From: Isoetes engelmannii
Lineage: Eukaryota; Streptophyta; Lycopodiopsida; Isoetales; Isoetaceae
Assembly: GCA_011763485.2 (NCBI GenBank)
Contig: JAANSK020251051.1
Coordinates: 1-23,145, forward strand
DNA: 23,145 nucleotides
Direction of reading: 5' to 3'
The translations under genes and the position numbers were made by a program. This document shows, one piece after another, positions 17,167-23,145 of this stretch. Position 1 is the first letter of the stretch, and every line of letters begins with the position of its first letter. The notes beneath the pieces are model-generated. The model did not search any database and was not told the origin of the DNA. It saw only the letters and a program-made list of their open reading frames with translations.

Positions 17167-19688
17167 GCTTAAATTGAACCCATTTTTATTATATTGGCTT
17201 AATTTAAGACTTGAGACTAATTATATGTTGATTGACTATTGGGTAATTTGATCCATTTTTTAGAATCCAAAATTGGGTCATGGTCCACTTTTGGTGACCC
17301 TAGACTGACGTTAAAAGTCACAAACGTTCCAAAACCTTTGTAGAATATTGAGAATCCTAGGCGGCCATGTGTAAGTAGATTGCCATGGCCCATTTCCCAA
17401 GTCTCCCATCCTCAATGAATCTTTCCGAGCTTAAATACATATCATTATTTGATACATGTAACACAAAGATGCTAGAGTTCAGCTAATTTAAGCCTTTTTT
17501 TTTTTTTTTTTTTGTCAAAGACAGATTCTGCAGCCTGAAGACACTACTAAAAAACAGCTTACATGAACATTTGTTGTTGGACCAAAAACGAGTTTACAAA
17601 TTAATTGAATACCTAGACAACATTCCCACGCTACATGATACAACAGAAAATACAACGTTTCCAGGTAAAAGGGCCCAGGTTACTCACCTATTTTGGGCAG
17701 CAGAAAGCCCTTTAAAACTGCTATATGGCGCAAAAGCAGTTTCTGAATGTTAACATGTAGTCTCCAGTACAAAACTGCCCCAATCATTGATCCCCAGCAA
17801 ATCTTCGTCCCCTTGACCTTTCTTTCCATCTTGAATAGAACCATCTAACAATCATAAAGCCTCCCAAAATATAAACCTGCAAACAGAGGGCATTAAATGC
17901 ATTTTCTTTACCCTTCAAAACGATTAGGAAAAGCACAGTATGAAATGGTAAATTATTAAATTCATGTTGTATAAAACTATATCTGATAAAGAGAATGCAT
18001 TGTCAGAATATAGGACAAATGTATCTATTAGCCTTTTTTTAAGCTGTCTCTTCGTGTGTTCATCTTTTCCTCTTCCATGTTATCCTCGTTTCAAATAATT
18101 GAATGTCCGAAGGATGAACACCAAGGGCAACGCAATTAGGCAAACATAGATGGATGTCTTCACCAGTGCTCAGCCCTATCAAAATATAACTAAAATACCT
18201 GTGGATCCATCCCAATGTAGACAACTGTAGCCTAAAAAGATGCATTAATGATCATGCAGATCTTAAGCCCATCTTATCAGGAGTTACAGGCCTCAAGGCA
18301 AGCACAGCTTCTGTCACAGAAACGCAAATGAATTTCATGCGAAATAACATACAAGTAATCTATTTTCAATCAGCCATCCCCAACCGGCAGTCAATGAAAT
18401 TGGTAAAGATGTCAGGCCACTTACTGGCATAGTAATGGTGGCACATGTCATTAACAATTTATAATATATAGGAAGGGAAGGATACCTACATACAATTAAA
18501 TCTTCATATAGTAGCAGATTCAAGATGAAATGAACATCAAGAGACATTAGCATATAGTACTGATGGAGTCATGACAGCCACAGGACATATAGGAAGTTGT
18601 TATTGCAAACACAGAACAAAATTAGCAGGTAAACACTCAAGGAATTACAAGAACTTGGAACGATTCCTTACTGGAGCTTTGAGCTTTCAAAAATTCCCAC
18701 CCAAAGGAAGAATCGAGCTTGTGAGATCAAGTTATCATGTGCCAATGGAGGGTAACGAAATTCACATGATGAGCACTGCCACCTTTGCCATATTGAGTAA
18801 TTGAGTTTAAGAAATAACAGGACAAAATGTAGATGCAATTGCTGGAAATATTTGTTGCTGTGACTTTTATCAAGCTGACATGACAACCAACCAAGCCACA
18901 GAAATCATGATGATGTTATGGACAAAGCCAAAATAGGTCATACACTAATATAATAGAATACACTAATCATACGACAAATGTCTCCTCTTGTAGCTAAATT
19001 ACATGTTAATAGGATGCACATTACTTGCTCCTAGCTGTTCATACTCGATACTAACAGACCCATTACTAGACGAGGACAAATCTTTTTTTTTTTTTCTTTT
19101 TCTCTTCCTTTCGAAGATGAAGGCATGTTGCATATTGAGATCGCAGATATGATGACAACATCAGAGGGCCGATGCTTGCAATAATTCATTATACCAGGGC
19201 ATATATCATAGGCTTATGATGGAACTACGCTGCCTCAAGACTAACCAATCTCGAAATTCTTGATGTGAAGGACTCTTAAAATTTAGAATTAATTGAAAAG
19301 TTAATCATGCCAGGGATTGTGTTACACAATTGATGTATACAAACATAAAGTGGAATGCAACACAGATTTCATAGGACATAGTGTGATACACATATGAGAA
19401 ATCAATATTTATGGGAGATGTGGCATCAAAAAATTAACATAAAGATATTTCAGATGGGCTTGTTAATAAAAATGATAAGCACCACGAGCTGGAATGTCCA
19501 TTGCTAACTTCTCAATGTGCTTTTGAGTTTTAGTATAAGCATTTGGGTAAGCAATTTGAAAACCGCGGTCTCATACGATGTGGTTTTAATCTAATATATG
19601 TATATCCATAAAAAGCGATAAACCTATGCCTTTAACAAATGAATTTGGATGAAATCCTAAAATTTTCATACTTGCCACATTCTTGCAG
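17167..19688. other. Long AT-rich stretch, mostly unassigned
   Basis: Contains a 19-base T run (17495-17513) and a second T-rich tract (about 19083-19110). Directly after the first, a frame stays open from about 17514 to 17755 and includes LLLDQKRVYKLIEYLDNIPT. It also has a good donor-like CAG/GTAAAA at about 17672. I do not recognise it and it may be chance. A T run followed by sequence could mark the poly(A) end of a minus-strand retroposed copy, but no matching gene or duplication was found. Other frames (for example 18571-18804 plus) show no motif. Confidence 0.3.
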
Positions 19689-19885
19689 AATTTGTATCGT
19701 CTTCAACCTCATCGAGCGATCCTAGTTTCATGGGAGGAATATTAGGCATCGCCCTTGGAAAATGCACTTCCGAAGAGGACTTCACGACTTCTTCGGAGGA
19801 CGTCCCATCTGTATGCGCCTTATCCTCCATCAGAACTCCTCAGAAAAGGTTGAACTTGCAAAAGGGCCTTCACAAGCGCATTCAA
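19689..19885 (+). CDS. Exon-like fragment, Ser/Thr-rich (partial gene, unrecognised)
   Basis: The sequence between an acceptor (CCACATTCTTGCAG, ending 19688) and a donor (CAA/GTAAAT, GT at 19886-19887) is 197 bases long. It is open in one frame: FVSSSTSSSDPSFMGGILGI, then ALGKCTSEEDFTTSSEDVPS, then KRLNLQKGLHKRIQ. The composition (Ser/Thr/Glu-rich then basic) and higher GC content than the neighbourhood resemble a real exon. The frame also continues past the donor to about 20137, but that part runs through local duplications and looks non-coding. I do not recognise the protein. It could be part of a host gene with large introns or a captured exon. Confidence 0.35.
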
Positions 19886-19974
19886 GTAAATATGGCGCCA
19901 CGTCGGACGTTATGTCGAGGCACATGTTTTACGGGGTTGAATGGGTCCTGGAAGAACCCAGTCTGCCACAATGG

Positions 19975-20024
19975 GAGGACAACATACTACCCACGTGCTG
20001 TGAGGACAACATACTACCCACGTG
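19975..20024. repeat. 23-bp direct duplication
   Basis: GAGGACAACATACTACCCAC plus GTG occurs at 19975-19997 and again at 20002-20024, separated by CTGT (period 27, a multiple of three). It is a small slippage-type duplication ending in CACGTG. Confidence 0.9.
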
Positions 20025-20076
20025 AAGAACTTGGACTTGCTACTTCAGATGACCCCCTGAGGATCACCCTGGGTGT

Positions 20077-20400
20077 CCCCAGTCACCAGATGCTCGCATG
20101 TTCGCATGATCCAGAAAAAGAACACCGCTATAAATGACGTAAATCCAGATTCAGCCCTTTGCCCTGGGGAGCAAGGAGCAAGAACACCCATCTATCACAA
20201 GTAAAGGCTGCTACTAAGCGAAACGAGATTCCCCAGTCGCCAGATGCTCGCATGTCCGCATGATCCAGAAAAAGAACACCGTTATAAACGACGTGAATCC
20301 AGATTTCAGCCCTTCGCCCTGGGGAGCAAGCAGCAAGAACACCCATCTATCACAAGTAAAGGCTGCTAGTAAGCGAAACGAGATTCGTTACCCCAGCTGC
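20077..20400. repeat. 154-bp tandem duplication with third truncated start
   Basis: CCCCAGTCRCCAGATGCTCG begins copies at 20077 and 20231. Both continue through GATCCAGAAAAAGAACACCG, then CCCTGGGGAGCAA, and finish with AAGCGAAACGAGATT. A third start (CCCCAGCTGCCAG) occurs at 20391 and then diverges. Copies differ at several bases and small indels. No coding role is seen. Confidence 0.9.
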
Positions 20401-21160
20401 CAGGCTCCTGCTACGGGATTGATTGGGGCAAGCAGAGGCCCAATAGAAGTGACAACAAGGTTACCATTACCTAAAAGACAAATGCACACCCAATCGCTAA
20501 GACAACTGGACATCCTGCCTATCCTCCAACCCTCTGGACCACCTATACACTACCCAATGCACATGCACTCCAAAAGATTTTGTCATAATGTGGAGTCGAC
20601 AAACAAATTTACTCCATAATTTCTTAGCAAGAAGGTTAGAATTCATTTCTTCTGTTTCCATTATCTTTGCTTTTTGTATAATTGATGCATTTTGAATGGC
20701 ATTGTGGCATGATTTAAAGAATATATCAAGTTTAGACATCTTGGAGTTGTTATATTCTTGCAAATTGAGTTGTTTACTCAGATAGAAAGCCCATTTATGA
20801 GACACCCTGTAGCAATATAGCATTTTTAGAGTCGGAATTAGATGGCAGCTCATTTGCAGCGGATATCTTAGATGCTAGCTACTTGATGTAACAGGTGTAC
20901 TTCTGTCAAGAAAGTACTTTCATTTATAACTAACAAGATCTTTGGTAGTACTCAACTATTTACTTCATATTGTTTAGATTTTTTGTTCGTCGACATTTAA
21001 TTAGTGTTTAGGTTGTTGCGTTTAAGTCCTGCACTGATGTGAGGCATGTCTTGCAGTAGCCAGATATTTGGGCTTATACCTTGCATCCATTTCCATTTCA
21101 CAATACATTCATGTGCTTTGCATGTTTTAAGTTATGTAATTCTGAATTCTATTTTTACAG
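20401..21160. other. AT-rich, intron-like stretch
   Basis: No recognisable coding sequence; composition and T-richness resemble plant intron or intergenic DNA. It ends in a strong acceptor (TTCTATTTTTACAG, ending 21160) in front of the RING-like exon. The minus-strand frame 20497-20853 has no motif. Confidence 0.4.
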
Positions 21161-21590
21161 GCTAAAGAGCTAAAACTCTTGAAGAATGGAGAAGCAACCA
21201 TGTGTCAAGAGAAGCTGGGAGCAGAATTGATGATATTTCCATGTGGTCAGTTCCTTTGCTGTAACTGTGTGTGTCATGCATGTGATATGTAGAAATTTGA
21301 AATTTTTGTTTTGTGGCGGTGGATCGTGTCTTGAACAATGTTCTTTGGAGCTTGGCAAAGTGCTTCAAATTGTCTTGCATCATTTATCAAGACAGCCAAG
21401 AGGACAGATGTTGCGGAGATGGTAAGTTGTCATATCTACGTAGGACAGGGTAGTAAGTTGCACAAGATGGAATTATGTGGGGCGTCAGTGGAGAATATCC
21501 TGCCCCTAATTCAGAATTTTCCTTTTTTCCATATTGAGCTTGCTATGGCAAATGATTCCTTGACTGTTCAAAGGGTAAGGTGATAAGGAT
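21161..21590 (+). pseudogene. Decayed exons resembling the RING region of an SHPRH-type helicase/E3 ligase
   Basis: Three colinear plus-strand pieces. (1) 21161-about 21283, after a good acceptor, reads AKELKLLKNGEATMCQEKLG, then AELMIFPCGQFLCCNC. This is the first half of a RING finger (C..C, PCGH, CC.C) with the first Cys as Thr and the His as Gln. (2) About 21360-21420 keeps a CRQ-like stretch and RTDVAEM, ending at a donor (GATG/GTAAGT). (3) About 21549-21579 reads NDSLTVQR before GTAAGG. In plant SHPRH-like proteins the same order occurs: RING, then R-Q-x-T-D, then a S-x-x-V-Q-G-S-Y-G-T stretch. Changed zinc ligands and frame loss in the second piece indicate a pseudogene. Assignment is from memory of the family and is moderate. 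Confidence 0.4.
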
Positions 21591-22220
21591 GCTTATCTAG
21601 CTGAAGCATCCAAACGTGGTGATCTAGATATGGTTCTGTGATAGTCTCATCTTTACATGCGCTGCCTATGACATAATAAGAGGGAGGTTGCATGGCCTCT
21701 TTAGAGAGCCAATAGTTTGCAGCAGCTCATGAAGTTTATGATCAGAATGTGTATCTTTTTTCCATGGACTTCCTTGCATCTCAAACGTCATCAGCCCAAG
21801 AGGCCCAATGCAAGCAGAAAAAACTTCATTCTTCCTGTTGGTGAAGATCTACAAGAGAATGTACTCATCACTTGGCATCTTTTGTTTCCCATCGTGTCTA
21901 CTCTTCTGAAAGTTGCTTGTGCTTCTTTTGTCCATTTTACTTTGTTAAAAATCGCTAATATGACTCCCTTAATACTATAAATGAGATTTCCTTTACTTTG
22001 GGGACCCGTAGGATAGCAAATCATAGGAAAGTTCCTTTGGAAATTGAACAGATGTCTTTGGTAATACATTATTTAATTGCCTCGAGAAAGGAATAGCAAG
22101 CATGCGATGCAAAATACTACCACATAGTTGGGTTATGTTGAACATGTTGTCAACTCCTAGACATTATATGTCTCCTTTAGATGTTAACAAAACTATCTTT
22201 CTTATTTATATTTCTGGCAG
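21591..22220. other. Unassigned stretch, possibly more pseudogene remnants
   Basis: A short frame at about 21586-21640 reads DKDAYLAEASKRGDLDMVL before a stop and looks protein-like but is unrecognised. The 87-codon plus frame 21717-21980 shows no motif. The rest is AT-rich. Confidence 0.25.
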
Positions 22221-22395
22221 AGTGAAGGTATCTTGCATAATAACATTTACAAAAGAAAGTTCTTCCAGAAATAACTAAATTGATGATGCACAAAGAAGGC
22301 ATTGTGAATGTTCCTGTCGCACTTGCAGTTGTTAAAATATTGAAGCTCATTCACACTTGCAGTTGTTAAAATATTGAAGCTCATTCAACGTGTAC
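22221..22395 (+). pseudogene. Coding-like fragment with LPEITKLMMHKEG reading (unrecognised)
   Basis: After a good acceptor (CTTATTTATATTTCTGGCAG, ending 22220) a frame reads SEGILHNNIYKRK. One frame over, from 22259, it reads VLPEITKLMMHKEGIVNVPV then ALAVVKILKLI. The hydrophobic helical pattern resembles HEAT/ARM-type repeats, but I cannot name the protein. A frame change near 22258 and a 34-bp tandem duplication inside the reading show that it is broken. Confidence 0.35.
22320..22387. repeat. Perfect 34-bp tandem duplication
   Basis: Positions 22320-22353 and 22354-22387 are identical (starting CACTTGCAGTTGTTAAAATA). Being perfect and not a multiple of three, it is recent relative to the decay around it and disrupts the coding-like fragment. 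Confidence 0.95.
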
Positions 22396-22574
22396 TTTTG
22401 ATGTTCTTATTTTGAATACTTCATCGTGGTTGTGGACTAAACCATCAGGCTTTCATAAAAGATACAGTGTCATGTTTATGCAGTTAAGCACAGTTTCATT
22501 AAAAATGGAAATTTCGTGATTCCATTTCAACGCGAAAGTGTTTTTTTTTTTTTTTAATGTTTTTAATGAAAAAA

Positions 22575-23000
22575 GGGCGCTATTTACACAAAAAAAAATG
22601 AGAAAAAACACAGCTAAAACCGCTGCATTTAAATAGAAATACCGTGGTTTAGCCTTGAAAATCACAACACGGACACATCAAATGGCACCGTTGCACTATT
22701 TATTGCTGGATAACGAGAAAAAATACAGCTAAAACCGCTGCATTTAAATAGAAATACCACGGTTTAGCCTTGAAAATCACAACACGAACACATCAAATGG
22801 CGTCGTTGCACTATTTATTGCTGGATAACCACATAATAATCGACTTAAAACCACTGCATTTAAATAAAAATATCGCGGTGTAGCATTGAAAATCACAACT
22901 CCCACACAACAAATGGCGTCGTTGCGCTATTTGCTGCTTGGCTAACCACATAACATTTGGCTTAATTGCGCCAATTTCAATGGTGCATACAAATCCGAAA
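22575..23000. repeat. 115-bp tandem array
   Basis: The word CAGCTAAAACCGCTGCATTT starts at 22611 and 22726, with a diverged copy (CGACTTAAAACCACTGCATT) at 22841. The period is exactly 115. Shared segments include TTTAAATA.AAATA, then GGTTTAGCCTTGAAAATCAC, then CAAATGGC and GTTGCRCTATTTATTGCTGG. A partial unit precedes (about 22575-22610, in register at minus 115). A fourth decayed one follows at about 22956-23000. CAAATGGCGCCATTGCAAAG reappears at 23125-23144, so the family continues past the window. No coding potential. Confidence 0.9.
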
Positions 23001-23145
23001 CTGCGCAGGCAATTACATTGAATATACAAAAAGATTTTATATTGGCATTAAAACAATGTACAAAATAGACAAATTCAGTGAGCCTTCCCATGCGTGGGCA
23101 GCTATTCATGAGCACTGACTCAGCAAATGGCGCCATTGCAAAGGA
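23001..23145. other. Spacer and truncated copy of the 115-bp family at the window edge
   Basis: AT-rich sequence with no gene, ending in CAAATGGCGCCATTGCAAAG (23125-23144), which matches the CAAATGGCRYCGTTGC segment of the array units. Confidence 0.5.

Noticed and set aside
17495-17513. T run as proof of a retroposed gene on the minus strand
   Set aside because: No coding similarity or flanking duplication found; simple homopolymer is as likely.
19730-20137. 135-codon plus-strand open frame as a whole gene
   Set aside because: Only the part up to the donor at 19886 looks coding; the rest runs through short tandem duplications.
22541-22554. T run as the poly(A) end of a retroelement
   Set aside because: No adjacent retroelement sequence or target duplication was visible.

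Overview
The window looks like repeat-rich intergenic DNA from a land plant with a large genome. The evidence is a CACTA-type transposon end (CACTACAAGAAAAT on the minus strand), a plant L1-type LINE with a C-terminal zf-RVT finger, exon-like islands bounded by plant-style splice sites, and long AT-rich stretches between repeats. The first LINE belongs to a non-L1 lineage, which fits a fern, lycophyte, bryophyte or other large genome at least as well as a cereal. The species cannot be fixed from this sequence. No intact host gene, tRNA, rRNA or CRISPR array was found.

Layout. 1-202: CpG-rich end of a CACTA element running in from the left. 203-2324: minus-strand, 5'-truncated, decayed LINE that abuts the CACTA end. 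2325-4309: AT-rich DNA with a purine-rich tract, a 39-40-bp duplication and a doubtful LTR-like remnant. 4310-5040: minus-strand coding-like block in which one peptide motif recurs four times, partly through a segmental tandem duplication. 5774-8590: a family of GGGCGNNCGCCC palindromes flanked by AATTT. It comprises three long hairpins with A/T-rich loops, an about 180-bp tandem array with one inverted unit, and three solitary copies. Embedded in this zone are a CACGTG-bearing duplication, a pyrimidine-rich triplication and one convincing exon (8208-8289).

8591-9858: AT-rich with nothing recognised. 9859-15345: a near-complete minus-strand L1-type LINE flanked by a perfect 12-bp target-site duplication (TTGGTAATATCA). 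ORF1 and ORF2 are both decayed, the endonuclease appears internally deleted, and the reverse transcriptase YADD is kept. 15346-17164: an approximately 409-bp tandem duplication with a Pol III B-box-like sequence in one copy only, a perfect 10-bp hairpin, and a MITE-like inverted-repeat element. 17165-20400: AT-rich DNA with one exon-like island (19689-19885) and local tandem duplications. 21161-22390: decayed exon-like pieces, the first set resembling the RING region of an SHPRH-type helicase/ubiquitin ligase. 22575-23145: an exact 115-bp-period tandem array continuing in degraded form to the window edge.

There is no operon-like cooperation here. The window is a layered record of insertions and local duplications. 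Its most unusual component is the GGGCG...CGCCC palindrome/hairpin family around a spliced exon, which may be an undescribed non-autonomous element or satellite-bearing transcription unit.
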